64,000 bases of DNA from Pseudomonadota bacterium. Its GTDB lineage: Bacteria > Pseudomonadota > Alphaproteobacteria > Rhizobiales > MH13. The translations under genes and the position numbers were made by a program. The number at the start of each line of letters is the position of its first letter. Position 1 is the stretch's first letter. Below the pieces are notes generated by a model. That model saw only the letters and a list, made by a program, of their open reading frames with translations. It searched no databases and was not told the DNA's origin. Positions 53,178 through 62,601 of the stretch are shown in pieces. The stretch is taken from NCBI GenBank assembly GCA_039024915.1, contig JBCCPK010000001.1, forward strand, positions 1-64,000, written 5' to 3'.

Positions 53178-53917
53178 CAGGCTTCGTTCCGCAGTGCAGC
53201 GCCCGTGCTATCAACAAGCGGCAGGTGCCGCATGCCAATATCATCCGGGATCGGGTAGTTGTCGGGCCAATAGTAGCGGGCATCGCGCGCATGCTCATCA
53301 TAAGGATTGATGCTAACGCGATTGCCCTGATTGCCACCAAGGCCGGCGATCTTGCCACTGCGCGTGCGGCCGGCGACAAAGGTGATATGCCCGGATCCCG
53401 GACGCCCGGGCCGCGTCATATCCATGATCGCACCGAGCGCCGGGCCCTTGAGGCGGACGCCAGTGCCGGTCCAACGCCAACCCAGCGCGGCGGCCCGGTA
53501 CTTCGGCGGGATTGGGTAACCAGCCTCTTTGACGACTGCGTTCAAAAAGCCCGCACACCACGGGGTTTCGTCGTCGCGGAAATGCAGCCCCAAATCCTTC
53601 CAGAAATTGACGATCGTCGAGTTGTGCCGACGGCCGCGATATTCCTGCAAGCCCAAATACCCGCGTGCGATGACGAGCCAAGGCGGTGACCCTGCGGGCC
53701 GCTTGTTCGGATCGACAGGATCAACCACGTTACCAAGCAAAGCCGCGCGTGTCAGACGGCCGTAATACGGCCTCGCGCGATACCCGATCGACCGCTTGAA
53801 GGCGACCAGCGCTTTGTCAGTGAGTGGCCCCATGACGCCATCTATCGGACCAGGGTCGAACCCCTTGGCTAAAAGAGCACGCTGCATTTTGAAGACATCG
53901 GCTTTTGTCAGGCGCAT
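53177..53917 (-). CDS. Phage endolysin with peptidoglycan-binding domain (TIGR02594-like hydrolase)
   Basis: A 246-residue enzyme starting at the ATG at 53917, preceded by AGGAGT. Residues about 3-60 are a PG_binding_1 domain (KADVFKMQRALLAKGFDPGPIDGVMGPLTDKALVAFKRSIG). From about 80 the catalytic domain PPWLVIARGYLGLQE...DDETPWCAGFLNAVVKEAGY...SGHITFVAGR carries a Cys (WC) and His (GHITF) in the CHAP/TIGR02594 order, indicating an amidase or endopeptidase. No signal sequence, so a holin is needed for export. Confidence 0.87.
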   Translation of the reverse strand: MRLTKADVFKMQRALLAKGFDPGPIDGVMGPLTDKALVAFKRSIGYRARPYYGRLTRAALLGNVVDPVDPNKRPAGSPPWLVIARGYLGLQEYRGRRHNSTIVNFWKDLGLHFRDDETPWCAGFLNAVVKEAGYPIPPKYRAAALGWRWTGTGVRLKGPALGAIMDMTRPGRPGSGHITFVAGRTRSGKIAGLGGNQGNRVSINPYDEHARDARYYWPDNYPIPDDIGMRHLPLVDSTGAALRNEA

Positions 53918-53970
53918 GGCCGGACTCCTTCTGGCTCTGCCGTTGGGCGGCAGGCCCAAACGGCGGACAC

Positions 53971-53993
53971 AAAAAAACCGCCTCAGCGGGCGG
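53971..53993 (-). terminator. Intrinsic terminator between the beta-helix gene and the endolysin
   Basis: Minus-strand stem CCGCC/GGCGG with a 6-nt loop followed by seven T. It separates the 563-residue beta-helix gene from the lysis cassette, so the lysis genes may have a promoter of their own or depend on antitermination. It shares 19 bp with the 51874-51894 terminator. Confidence 0.8.
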
Positions 53994-54022
53994 TGTGGTC
54001 GGTTGGAATTGGTGAGTGTTGG

Positions 54023-55714
54023 CTAGGCGGCGATTGCCTGCGCACGTGCGGCGGCTACCGTCGTGGGGATTGCCGTATAAGTCGGGAACCGTTCGAGACC
54101 GGAGTCGGCAGGAAGCCCGGATGCTTCAGCCGTGAAATCACCGTTTGCCGGGTCGGCTAGCTGCGGGTCGACTTGCACGGAGTTTGCGTCGGTGTTCTCG
54201 TTTGCCTGCAGGTTGGCCAGCGTTGCGCTGACCGTGCCGTTGATCGATGCTTTTGGATTAGCGGAGTAGACATTGTTGTCCGATGCAGCATTCAACGTTC
54301 CGGAGCCGATGCTGATCACACGGTTCCAATCCCCACCTTGGTCGTCGAAGATAACGCCATCGACAAGCAGGTTGGTGTTGTTGGCGACCGATCCTTGGAT
54401 CATAAACGCCGTGCCAGGATCGCCGTCCGCACACAGGACTGAGCGGGTCACCTGACCATTGTCACCAATCTCACGCAATTGACCGAAATCGCAATCGCCG
54501 TAGGCGCGCATTCCGGTCACGACATTGGTGCCGAAGTTGTAGAAGCGTAGGATATGTTCGGAATCGCTTGCAGCTTCGCCCCACAAGTCACGCACAAGCG
54601 ATGTGGTGTGCTGCTGCAATCGCACCTCGCCGCGATCGACATGGACGCGGTCGAGCGTCATCGCCCCGGCCCAGCCCGTGGCGGTTGTGTTGATACCCGC
54701 AAAGCGCGTCGCGCAATCCTCGATTGTTATGCTGTCGTAGAGATGTGCGTTGGTCTGGGCATGCCCGCCAATGCCGTACATCAAATAGTTCTCGACCTCG
54801 ACGCCAACGAAGACGCAGCGCCGCATGATGCCTGTCAATCCACGCGCATCATCGACATAGAATTCAAGACCGATGTGCTCTGACCGTCGATCAACAAAAT
54901 CCTGCCAACCAAAAACATCTTCGTACAGACCGCTGGCCGCATACAGCGAATGGCAGCCATGCACCTGGTTCAGGAATACGTTGCGCACAGTCGCGTTGAG
55001 ACCCAAACGACAACCGTTGCGATGAAGCTGACGGCCGAACTCCAAATATTGCAACGTGATATCGTTGCCAAAGACAGGGCCGGCAGCGTTCGTGTATGTG
55101 TATGTCTTGTTGTCAGAGCGCGGATCAGTGCCGCCGACCGGGTGGACAAAGAACGTCCAAGTTCCTGCAGTCAGTTCGCCTTGCTGGTCGCCATTTGTCG
55201 TCACATGAAACGACCCAGCCGCCGCATTGGCGTTCGCCACGGAATCCACCCAATCGTGCACCGTACCATTCTCAGCCGTAAACGGCACAAGGCGCTGGCT
55301 GTCCGGCGCAGCGAAAATCGGAAGGTCGATACTGTAGACGTTCGTAAAGGCGTCGCCTCGGTCAGCACTTGTCTGCCATCCGGTCATTGCCGCTTCGCTG
55401 CGGATAATCGGCAAGCCGGAGGTTGCAAAGTCGCCGTAGCCCTCCAATGTCAAACCGTTCAGCGACCGCAGGTCAAGCCCACCTTCATTAATGTTGGAGC
55501 CGGCAGCGATGCCGATTGATTGATTGGGCGCAGCCTGCGCGATGGTGTGCGCCAGCGTTGCAAAAGGCGCTTCGCGGCTACCGTCGTTGGAGTCGGACCC
55601 GATGACGGTATTGATGTGAAAGTCGAAACCAGTCCGACGCCCCATGCCCGGTCGTGGTCGCGGGCGGTGATTACCCTGTAATGCGGGCATGCCTCGTTGT
55701 TGACGTGTCAGCAT
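54023..55714 (-). CDS. Right-handed beta-helix protein, possible prophage tailspike or tail-associated enzyme
   Basis: A 563-residue protein starting at the ATG at 55714 (GAGGAACGC upstream). It begins with a basic, low-complexity tail (RPRPRPGMGRR) and then has DSNDGSREAPFATLAHTIAQAA, the entry motif of parallel beta-helix proteins (SNDGSxxxPFxTLxxAI). Repetitive strands with turns continue (NGLTLEGYG, LYDSITIEDCATRFAGI, NLLVDGVIFDDQGGDW). I see no certain catalytic set. It could be a tailspike for capsule binding. The terminator after it isolates it from the lysis genes. Confidence 0.7.
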   Translation of the reverse strand: MLTRQQRGMPALQGNHRPRPRPGMGRRTGFDFHINTVIGSDSNDGSREAPFATLAHTIAQAAPNQSIGIAAGSNINEGGLDLRSLNGLTLEGYGDFATSGLPIIRSEAAMTGWQTSADRGDAFTNVYSIDLPIFAAPDSQRLVPFTAENGTVHDWVDSVANANAAAGSFHVTTNGDQQGELTAGTWTFFVHPVGGTDPRSDNKTYTYTNAAGPVFGNDITLQYLEFGRQLHRNGCRLGLNATVRNVFLNQVHGCHSLYAASGLYEDVFGWQDFVDRRSEHIGLEFYVDDARGLTGIMRRCVFVGVEVENYLMYGIGGHAQTNAHLYDSITIEDCATRFAGINTTATGWAGAMTLDRVHVDRGEVRLQQHTTSLVRDLWGEAASDSEHILRFYNFGTNVVTGMRAYGDCDFGQLREIGDNGQVTRSVLCADGDPGTAFMIQGSVANNTNLLVDGVIFDDQGGDWNRVISIGSGTLNAASDNNVYSANPKASINGTVSATLANLQANENTDANSVQVDPQLADPANGDFTAEASGLPADSGLERFPTYTAIPTTVAAARAQAIAA

Positions 55715-55747
55715 AACGCGTTCCTCGTTTTCTAAAGACGATGTGTG

Positions 55748-55933
55748 TCAGGATTGGTCTTGCGGCGGGTCCGCTGGTGCTGGCGGCTGCGTCGCAATCG
55801 CTATAGCCTCTTCCGCAGTGTCTCTGTCTGGCGCGACAAAGACTTTGCGCTGAGACAGCACCACGTCTCCGTCGAGTTCTTGCACAAGCCAGCCGTTTGG
55901 CCGGCCTTCAATCGGCGTTGCTTTGAAGGTCAT
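55748..55933 (-). CDS. Small prophage protein of unknown function
   Basis: A 61-residue protein starting with ATG that overlaps the preceding stop (ATGA at 55930-55933). Sequence begins MTFKATPIEGRPNGWLVQ and ends in a Pro/Asp/Gln-rich tail (PPAPADPPQDQS). No family recognised. The tight overlap suggests it is co-translated with the 319-residue tail protein, and might be a chaperone or cap for it. Confidence 0.6.
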   Translation of the reverse strand: MTFKATPIEGRPNGWLVQELDGDVVLSQRKVFVAPDRDTAEEAIAIATQPPAPADPPQDQS

Positions 55934-56889
55934 TGGATGTCCAATTGTACTGTGACGGTGAAGCCCGCCCGGTTTTCGATGAAGAATGTTCCGGCAGCGC
56001 CGCCGACATAAATCGTGATCCTGCCGTCCGGCCCGGTCGTGCCTGTGGGTGCTCCCCCGGTCTCGACAGCGATGTTGCCGAGTTCGCCGTAGGTAAGCAG
56101 GTTCGCTGGGTTGTCGCTCCACGCCAGCAACCATTGCCCGCCTCGAGACAATGGGCCGGCGGCGATATGGCCGTTGAGAACGATGGAAACGTTGCCTGAG
56201 AACCGACCGGAAGGCGTGATCGTCGCGAAAGCATTGTCAGCGATCGTGATCTCTTCGGAGTAGGACGCGCACCCGTCGCGGATCATCGTGCCGTCAGCCA
56301 AGCTCACAACGCCATTCGAGCCCACGCTCAGGCTGTTTGACGGCGCATTGGGCTGCGAAGCCAGACCGTTCGCAACGACGGCGCCGGTCGCGTTGTTGAT
56401 AGTCAGCGCGGTATTCCAGGTCACGCCATCGGTTGATCGCTGGAGAACAAGATTATCACTGGCATTGAGCGCCATCCGAAACCGCGCGGCGCTGTTGGTC
56501 AGCCATTCGATTGATGCTTCACCGGCTGTGGTCGCACGGTCCAACAGCAAGGCAATGCTCCCGGTCGCCGTCCGCAATCGGTCTCGGAAAAACGACAGGG
56601 CGCTCGACAGTGCCTCGCGAAGCGCGCCGAGATTGTTCGCACGACCATACAGAATGCTGTACTCGATTGATGAGCCAGCGGTCAGGGGCGTAATCACCTC
56701 GACGGTCAACGACGTGGCAGAGTTCTTCGAAATGACCCGCGCGCGACCGCCATTAGCCGGGAACAGATCGTCGTTGACCTCAAACTCATTGGTCGTGTTC
56801 CAGGCCGTACCACTCCCCGTGATCGTGACCTGTTCTCCAATGGTCAGATCAACGGACGGGATGGTGATGGTGCCGACTGAATAGGCCAT
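55930..56889 (-). CDS. Prophage tail-fibre-like protein
   Basis: A 319-residue protein starting at the ATG at 56889. Residues about 1-85 form a beta domain (VGTITIPSVDLTIGEQVTITGSGTAWNTT; ARVISKNSATSLTVEVITPL). Residues 86-190 have an alpha/beta stalk-like region (LREALSSALSFFRDRL; LQRSTDGVTWNTALTINNATGAVVANGL), typical of tail-fibre trailers. The C-terminal 100 residues look like a receptor-binding head (GNVSIVLNGHIAAGPLSRGG; GRITIYVGGAAGTFFIENRAGFTV). Exact receptor unknown. Confidence 0.65.
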   Translation of the reverse strand: MAYSVGTITIPSVDLTIGEQVTITGSGTAWNTTNEFEVNDDLFPANGGRARVISKNSATSLTVEVITPLTAGSSIEYSILYGRANNLGALREALSSALSFFRDRLRTATGSIALLLDRATTAGEASIEWLTNSAARFRMALNASDNLVLQRSTDGVTWNTALTINNATGAVVANGLASQPNAPSNSLSVGSNGVVSLADGTMIRDGCASYSEEITIADNAFATITPSGRFSGNVSIVLNGHIAAGPLSRGGQWLLAWSDNPANLLTYGELGNIAVETGGAPTGTTGPDGRITIYVGGAAGTFFIENRAGFTVTVQLDIQ

Positions 56890-56911
56890 ACATCAGTGTC
56901 CTTCTGGCAAT

Positions 56912-56936
56912 AAAAAACCCGCTTCATCGGGCGGGT
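56912..56936 (-). terminator. Intrinsic terminator in the prophage late region
   Basis: Minus-strand stem ACCCGC/GCGGGT with an 8-nt loop followed by six T, located 27 bp after the 231-residue tail gene stop and upstream of the fibre-like gene. It would end the tail operon. Confidence 0.8.
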
Positions 56937-56963
56937 GCGTGTGCATGTTCAGGGTCGTTAGGG

Positions 56964-57659
56964 TCAGGTGAAGCGACCAAACCAAAGGTCGAATTCGATG
57001 GTCATTGGCGGCAATTCGAAGTAGCCCCAGGCAGACAGCGGACCGCCAACGCCTTGCGCGAGCAGAACCTCATTCAGCGCGGCCATTCCTGAACGCTCCA
57101 AACGTGCTTGCGTGCCTTCGGCAACAAAGTGGATACTGTTGATCACGCCGTTTCGCTCGATTCCCCGGTCCCATGCCGTGGTCAGCGCGGGATCCCCGGT
57201 TTCACGTGTCGAGACTGTGTTTGCGCCCTCATAGTAGCCCTTGTTGCGAAAGCAATCGAAGGTCGTCGGGCCAAGCGCACTGTGGCGCTCGCCTATCTGG
57301 ATGCCTGGGTTGTAATCGTAATACCAGTTGATCTGCGGACCGGCGGAGATGATCTCTTCAATGAAGCGGGACTGTCCGGGCGTATTCAGACCGTCTAGGT
57401 CGGTGACAGCCCAAGAGCCGCCAACAATCTCCGGTGCGGTGTTCAGGTTGGCTAGAAAGAAGCTCTCTTGGTTGAAGTGGAACGGTTGACCACTGAATTC
57501 CGACGCGGGGCTGCCAAAGCGTGGATAGGGCAGGCGCGGCAGTGTGATCGAGCCGGATAGATACTCCACCGTGTGCAGCAGCCGCTCGTTCGTATCAAAT
57601 GTGATGTTGCCTGCGCTGTCCCGAAGCAGCACCCGGTCTGCCAAGATTTCCAAAGACAT
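56964..57659 (-). CDS. Prophage tail-tip-associated protein of unknown function
   Basis: A 231-residue, probably beta-rich protein (ILADRVLLRDSAGNITFDTNERLLHTVEYL; PMTIEFDLWFGRF). The ATG overlaps the previous stop (TGATG at 57657-57661). It follows the 305-residue protein in the operon after the tail-tip J-like gene. No domain recognised; a head or spike accessory is the likeliest role. Confidence 0.62.
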   Translation of the reverse strand: MSLEILADRVLLRDSAGNITFDTNERLLHTVEYLSGSITLPRLPYPRFGSPASEFSGQPFHFNQESFFLANLNTAPEIVGGSWAVTDLDGLNTPGQSRFIEEIISAGPQINWYYDYNPGIQIGERHSALGPTTFDCFRNKGYYEGANTVSTRETGDPALTTAWDRGIERNGVINSIHFVAEGTQARLERSGMAALNEVLLAQGVGGPLSAWGYFELPPMTIEFDLWFGRFT

Positions 57660-58576
57660 CAGACGTTGAACTCAGCATAGACCGTGTTCAGTGTAACAAT
57701 CGGGTCGAGAGTGGCACCGTCATTCGAGTTGTAATTCTCGTGCGAGAGATCCCAACGCCAGTTTGACGCGTAATTAAGCGTTCGGTCCCAGCGATATTCG
57801 CGCTGCGCACTGACCTGATACTTTGCGTGGATCGCGCGGTTCTTGGCCACCGATAGCGGGTTGGTCGAAGTCCGCCGCATGTGCAGATTTTGGGATGAGA
57901 ACACGCCATCGGTGCCTTGGATTGAGACCCCCTGCCCTGCGCTGAGCCGCGTCTCATTGGGTGTGCTGTTGATCAGGTCAGTTGCTGGTGTGGCGCCAGT
58001 GCCTGTAGCGGGCTGATTCCCGACATAGAACTCAATGTTCAGCGTGAACGCCGGATACCCACCTTGGTTCGAAGCGGCCACCGATTGCTGGTACGTCAAA
58101 TACAGATTGGTTGCATCCGCGCCCGCACCAGCAAACAACGCCTGGTCATTGTTTTGGAACGCCGCCGATGATCCTGAAATATTGTTCGTCTGGCCAAACT
58201 TGCGCTCTCTGATACGACAGACACCGCTATTGTCCGGCCGCTGCGTTCGGTAGTCCAAAAGGACACCACCGCTCAACACGATGTTCTGACCGACCCCGTT
58301 CTGATTGGGCCAGCCGATAAGAACGGGGATTGTTATCGGCGTGAAGCCGCGACCATGCGGCCCCAAATTGATCCGCTCGCGTGCATACCCGCCAACTGGC
58401 ATGGCTGGGATTGTGAAAGTCTTCGTGACCCGCTCGAACCCAACATACTGCAGGTCAGAATGGAATTTGATCCGCGCCAGATTGCTGAGTGGGTTAGCCT
58501 CAAGCGCCGCATCCGGTGTGCCTGAGTACACAGCCATTCTTCCGTTCTGACCGTCGATAACCGTCGTATGCACCAT
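57659..58576 (-). CDS. Prophage tail-tip-associated protein of unknown function
   Basis: A 305-residue protein starting at the ATG at 58576, which overlaps the tail-tip stop (TGATG); the GTG just upstream is disfavoured. It has an N-terminal TTVIDGQNGRMAVYSGTPDAALEANP and several Tyr/Asn-rich beta stretches (AFTLNIEFYVGNQPATGTGA; NYASNWRWDLSHENYNSNDG). No family recognised. Position after J suggests a receptor-recognition module. Confidence 0.62.
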   Translation of the reverse strand: MVHTTVIDGQNGRMAVYSGTPDAALEANPLSNLARIKFHSDLQYVGFERVTKTFTIPAMPVGGYARERINLGPHGRGFTPITIPVLIGWPNQNGVGQNIVLSGGVLLDYRTQRPDNSGVCRIRERKFGQTNNISGSSAAFQNNDQALFAGAGADATNLYLTYQQSVAASNQGGYPAFTLNIEFYVGNQPATGTGATPATDLINSTPNETRLSAGQGVSIQGTDGVFSSQNLHMRRTSTNPLSVAKNRAIHAKYQVSAQREYRWDRTLNYASNWRWDLSHENYNSNDGATLDPIVTLNTVYAEFNV

Positions 58577-61500
58577 CACTTGGTCATCCTGAAAATCTTG
58601 TTGTCGAGGTCGATGACCATGTTGCCATCCGCTGACTGCAGACGGCCGGCAGTGATGATGCCGAGATTGGCATTGATCGCTGACAGGCTTGTGGCCTGCA
58701 GCTTGTCGGCTGTGATTGTACCGTCGACAATCAGGTCTCCATCGATCTCGAGTGTGTAACTCACTACGCCGTCCAGCCGCTGCACACCCGTGAACTGAAA
58801 CCCGCCGGTAACCCCATTGATTGTGCCGAGAACGCCAAACCGGAGTTCGACACCATCAACCGACGATTGCAGCGTGCTCAGGCTGGCGGTGTTCCCATCC
58901 ACTGTGGTCGTCAGTGACGAAACAGCGGTGGTCCGCGCTGAGGTTTCATCCGCGATCGCCTGATTGACAACTGCGAGTTCCGCAGTCCGTGTAGCCGCCT
59001 CCGCAGCGATCGCGTTTGTCCGTGCCGTGGTTTCAGTGTTCAGGTCCGCTTGGAACTGCGCACTGAGATTGGTGATTGATGTCGCCAGTGCCGACGTATC
59101 GTTAGCCACCGTCTGCTCGAGTTGCGTCAGGCTGGCGGTGATATCGCCTGCAATTTGCGTCTCAAGGTCAAGGATGCGCTGGGCCGTTGCCTCTCCATCC
59201 TCGGTGATCCGCGTCGATAAGGCATCGGACGCACGCGCAAGTGCAAGCGCTTGGACACCGTTGGCTGTCAGCTGGCCAACGCCAAAATCCAGATCGGTGA
59301 CAAAGCCACGAACACTCTCTGCGAGATCGTGGATCGTCGCCCCGCTCGCGTCCGCCAACTGCGTTTGCTGGACCTGATCAATCTGGACCTGGAGCGCATC
59401 GGTTGTCGATGTCTGGGCAAGGCCCGTGTATACGTTGCCGCCCACGGCGACGATATCACCAGAACCGTCAACGCGGTCCGTGAACGTGCCAAACTGCGTG
59501 TTGGTCACCCGGCTGGCGATCTCGCCCGCATTCGCATCAATTGATAGCTCCGCCGCTGTGACCCGCGCCTGCAGCTGCGAAATGTCCTGAGACAGGGGAG
59601 ACGTCAAACCGATCTGGACGGTATCGATCTCGAATGCTTCCCCTGCCCCGCCGGTGAGGATCTTGAGTTTGTCGACCGTGCCCGACCAATCCGGGTTACC
59701 GGACAGGTCCAACTCAACGGTGGTGAGAACCGACTGATCCGCTGGTTCTGGCAAGGCAATGGCCGTCACATAGCCGGACCCTGCGTCAAAGCTGAAAGCA
59801 GCGGGCCATGTCGCATCCGAGCCAGCAGACCGGCGGAGGCGAACCGTCAAACGCGGGGCCGTATCAGCATCAATCGACAAGCCGGTCCGCGCTGCCTCTG
59901 CGTCGGCGCCAGTGTTGGTCACCGTCATGATTGAGCCAGACTGAGAGAGCGTGCTGTTCGTACCCACCCAACCGTCGAGACCCGTGTCGAACTGCGCCGT
60001 ATAAGCTGGGGCTAACGCAGACGCGAGCGTGTCGTTCACATAGTCGTTGACGTAGGTCGTCGTGGCCGAGAGCTGGATAAGCGCCTGCTGTGCCGAGAAT
60101 AGCGCCTCAATGTTGGTACGCTGGTTATCGACGGGGTTGGTCGCGAAGATACCGACTTCCCCCTTGGCCGGATCAATTTCAATGCCGGCGTCCGCGAGAC
60201 CGCTGACAATGCGGACTTGCTCAAGCGCATTGTTGACCGTTGCTATAAAGTCCGCTTCCCAGTCTGGCTGTGGGCGGTTGGCCTCGACAAGGGTTTGCGC
60301 GCTGGTCAGCGTAACCTGAATATCGTTGGTCAGCCTGGAAAGGTCGACACTCGCGTCTGGCACCGTCCAACTGTTGTCGGTGGTGACCACGCCCCACGTC
60401 GTCCAAATCGCTGTTCGGGGCGGGTCCGTGGCCAGTGTATGACGAAACTCGTACAGCTGCCCTGCGAGAATGCCATCGCGGACCACATGCCGCGTCACCT
60501 CATCGACATTGGCCACCGCAATGCGTGTTGCATCTGACGAGCCTGCAAGCCGATATTCGATGATGACGCTGTCAACGCGCGGGTCCGTCGTCGCATCCCA
60601 TGTGAACACCAGGGTCGGCAGGGACTGGCCATTGCTGCTTGTCTCAACACCGGGCGTGCACGCGAAGTTCTGCAGAAGCTCAACCGGCGTTGGCCCTGTC
60701 GGCACAGCCGGTGCGGTGACGATCGGTCCGACCGCGATATCCGTTTCCGAATAGACCGACGCATCGGTCTGGGCGAGCGTCAGATTGCCATCAGCCTTGT
60801 TCGTGACCAGCCATGTTCGATTGTCCCATGTACACCAGTCGCCAGCCTCTGCCGTGCGGTACAGCCGCGGCATCACGGGAATGGTCGCCTGTCCGCCGAA
60901 ACGCCCCTGCCGGTAGCGGATGTTGAGGAGGTATTGCGCAACATCTGGATCGAACACCTGCGTAAAGTCATAAGCCAGAGACCGCTTGCGTTTGTCCGCG
61001 CTGACATCAGCGGCCACGGTCACCGGCTTGAGCGGTTCCGGCTTCCAATGGCTTTCCCGTGACATGAAATCGCCGGTCAGATGATTATACAGGGCGTCCG
61101 TATCCCGGCGGTTGCGCACACTCTTTGTCGCGTCCATGCGGATGTCATTAGCTGTGATGGCAAACGCCGGGATCTGCGGTGCGCCGACGATGATCCCCGC
61201 AAGCCCGCCCGCGTCGAACCTGTATCCCGCGACAGCATCGTCGAAGTCGCTCAGCACCTCTGTGTGGTCCATGTCCGCGTCAATCACCATGCCGCATTGA
61301 TAGATCTTGAAAGTGCGCCCGCCCTTGGTGCGATCCGTATCAGCCACGTTTGCAGCCACGGTGTAAGACGGCAAATGCAACTGAGCGAAGGTCTTGCCCT
61401 GCCCAATCAGCGTTCGGCCTGATACGGTGCCCTGTAGGCCCAGTTGGAACGCGGCCCGAAGGATGGCTGGGTTGGTTGTGTGTTCCCACGTCACAGGATC

Positions 61501-62187
61501 ATTGAAGCGATGATCACCGACACCGCCGGCAACGCTGCCATCCTTGCGCCAATCGTAGGCACGAAGGCCCCGAAGCACGAAGGTGAACTCAGGACGCCCA
61601 CGCTCGAATGCGTCTTTGTCGAACTCCAGGACAACGACCACATAGGCTTGGTTGGTCATGCGGTCCGTTGATGACCAGCGCCGTTGCGCGGATGACGTCT
61701 CGCTGACCAGTTGCGCATCCGCTGTCTGACCAGGACGGCCATCGTAGAACCGAAACTCAATCAGGTCGTCAAAGCCTGAAACCTTCCAGCGCTGCGTCTC
61801 GCCCCCGATTGGTGTTGCGCTGACGAGCGTATGCTTCTCACCGTAGAAATAGACCTCGGGCTCGAGGCCATCGCACCATCCGTCCGACAGTTTGTAGACG
61901 AACCCGTTATAGCGGTCGCCCTTGCCCCACTTGCCCCAGTAGTGCAGATGCCCTTTGACCGCAGCGGTTCCATAGACTGCAAACCGCGGGACGTTGGCGC
62001 CGAACTGCACCTGCTGCGAGAAGGCAACGCGCTTGTCCTGATTGGGCGTCGGGCCCTGTTGGCGCGTGAAGTATGAAACCGCGAGCTGTGCAGCAACGCT
62101 TAGGCCCGCGGCGATAACCGATGTGGCGACCGCGCCAAGGCCCAGCGCCCCGCCTATGAGCGCTGCGGCAGCAGAAAAGATTGCCAT
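58576..62187 (-). CDS. Prophage tail-tip / host-specificity protein (J-like)
   Basis: A 1203-residue protein starting at the ATG at 62187. Residues about 1-40 are hydrophobic and glycine/alanine-rich (AAAALIGGALGLGAVATSVIAAGL), as in J-type proteins. Middle domains resemble central tail-hub/fibronectin-like modules (LPTLVFTWDATTDPRVDSVIIEYRLAG; LYEFRHTLATDPPRTAIWTTWGVV). Residues about 850-1110 are a trimeric coiled coil with repeated TATSLTT-like helices (TSITNLSAQFQADLNTETTA; AVVNQAIADETSARTTAVSSL). The C-terminus ends GNMVIDLDNKIFRMTK, as in tail-fibre-J proteins with a DUF1983-like tip. It should recognise the receptor. Confidence 0.82.
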   Translation of the reverse strand: MAIFSAAAALIGGALGLGAVATSVIAAGLSVAAQLAVSYFTRQQGPTPNQDKRVAFSQQVQFGANVPRFAVYGTAAVKGHLHYWGKWGKGDRYNGFVYKLSDGWCDGLEPEVYFYGEKHTLVSATPIGGETQRWKVSGFDDLIEFRFYDGRPGQTADAQLVSETSSAQRRWSSTDRMTNQAYVVVVLEFDKDAFERGRPEFTFVLRGLRAYDWRKDGSVAGGVGDHRFNDPVTWEHTTNPAILRAAFQLGLQGTVSGRTLIGQGKTFAQLHLPSYTVAANVADTDRTKGGRTFKIYQCGMVIDADMDHTEVLSDFDDAVAGYRFDAGGLAGIIVGAPQIPAFAITANDIRMDATKSVRNRRDTDALYNHLTGDFMSRESHWKPEPLKPVTVAADVSADKRKRSLAYDFTQVFDPDVAQYLLNIRYRQGRFGGQATIPVMPRLYRTAEAGDWCTWDNRTWLVTNKADGNLTLAQTDASVYSETDIAVGPIVTAPAVPTGPTPVELLQNFACTPGVETSSNGQSLPTLVFTWDATTDPRVDSVIIEYRLAGSSDATRIAVANVDEVTRHVVRDGILAGQLYEFRHTLATDPPRTAIWTTWGVVTTDNSWTVPDASVDLSRLTNDIQVTLTSAQTLVEANRPQPDWEADFIATVNNALEQVRIVSGLADAGIEIDPAKGEVGIFATNPVDNQRTNIEALFSAQQALIQLSATTTYVNDYVNDTLASALAPAYTAQFDTGLDGWVGTNSTLSQSGSIMTVTNTGADAEAARTGLSIDADTAPRLTVRLRRSAGSDATWPAAFSFDAGSGYVTAIALPEPADQSVLTTVELDLSGNPDWSGTVDKLKILTGGAGEAFEIDTVQIGLTSPLSQDISQLQARVTAAELSIDANAGEIASRVTNTQFGTFTDRVDGSGDIVAVGGNVYTGLAQTSTTDALQVQIDQVQQTQLADASGATIHDLAESVRGFVTDLDFGVGQLTANGVQALALARASDALSTRITEDGEATAQRILDLETQIAGDITASLTQLEQTVANDTSALATSITNLSAQFQADLNTETTARTNAIAAEAATRTAELAVVNQAIADETSARTTAVSSLTTTVDGNTASLSTLQSSVDGVELRFGVLGTINGVTGGFQFTGVQRLDGVVSYTLEIDGDLIVDGTITADKLQATSLSAINANLGIITAGRLQSADGNMVIDLDNKIFRMTK

Positions 62188-62190
62188 GGA

Positions 62191-62601
62191 TCAGACCCGG
62201 AAAGCCGCTAGGGCCTGCGTGTAAGCGAAGGTGATCGGACCATTCTCGCCCTTGATCCGGAAGTTGCGACCGTCATGCACGCCCACATGCTCCGCGGCAC
62301 GTTTTGAGCCTTCGACAGGCAACGCATAGATGCCGAGATCCCCGATCGCAGCACGGGCTGGTGCGATGGGCTCAAACATCCCCTGAAAGAGTGTAACGAG
62401 CGATGTGTGCCCCTCGTTGCGCAACACTCGGTGTGCGCCCCTCAGTGTCGAATAGCGACCTTGAAAGTCGCCAACTAGCTTGGAGCCGCGCACGGCATCC
62501 GCCACGGTCAAGCCAGTCAGAAAGCAGTCGGACACTCCATACGCGTAAGGCTTCTCAAATTCTGCTTGGAGAACATGGGACACGGTTTCGAAGCGGCTCA
62601 C
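62191..62601 (-). CDS. Prophage tail assembly cysteine-peptidase-like protein (DUF6950 type)
   Basis: A 136-residue protein. The likely start is the GTG at 62601, which overlaps the upstream stop (GTGA), as in its neighbour; an ATG at 62613 is possible. It has YAYGVSDCF with C26 as candidate nucleophile and EHVGV with the histidine at about 105, the NlpC/P60-like order of DUF6950 and lambda gpK-like proteins. Tail-tip peptidases of this position cut cell wall during entry. Confidence 0.75.
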   Translation of the reverse strand: MSRFETVSHVLQAEFEKPYAYGVSDCFLTGLTVADAVRGSKLVGDFQGRYSTLRGAHRVLRNEGHTSLVTLFQGMFEPIAPARAAIGDLGIYALPVEGSKRAAEHVGVHDGRNFRIKGENGPITFAYTQALAAFRV

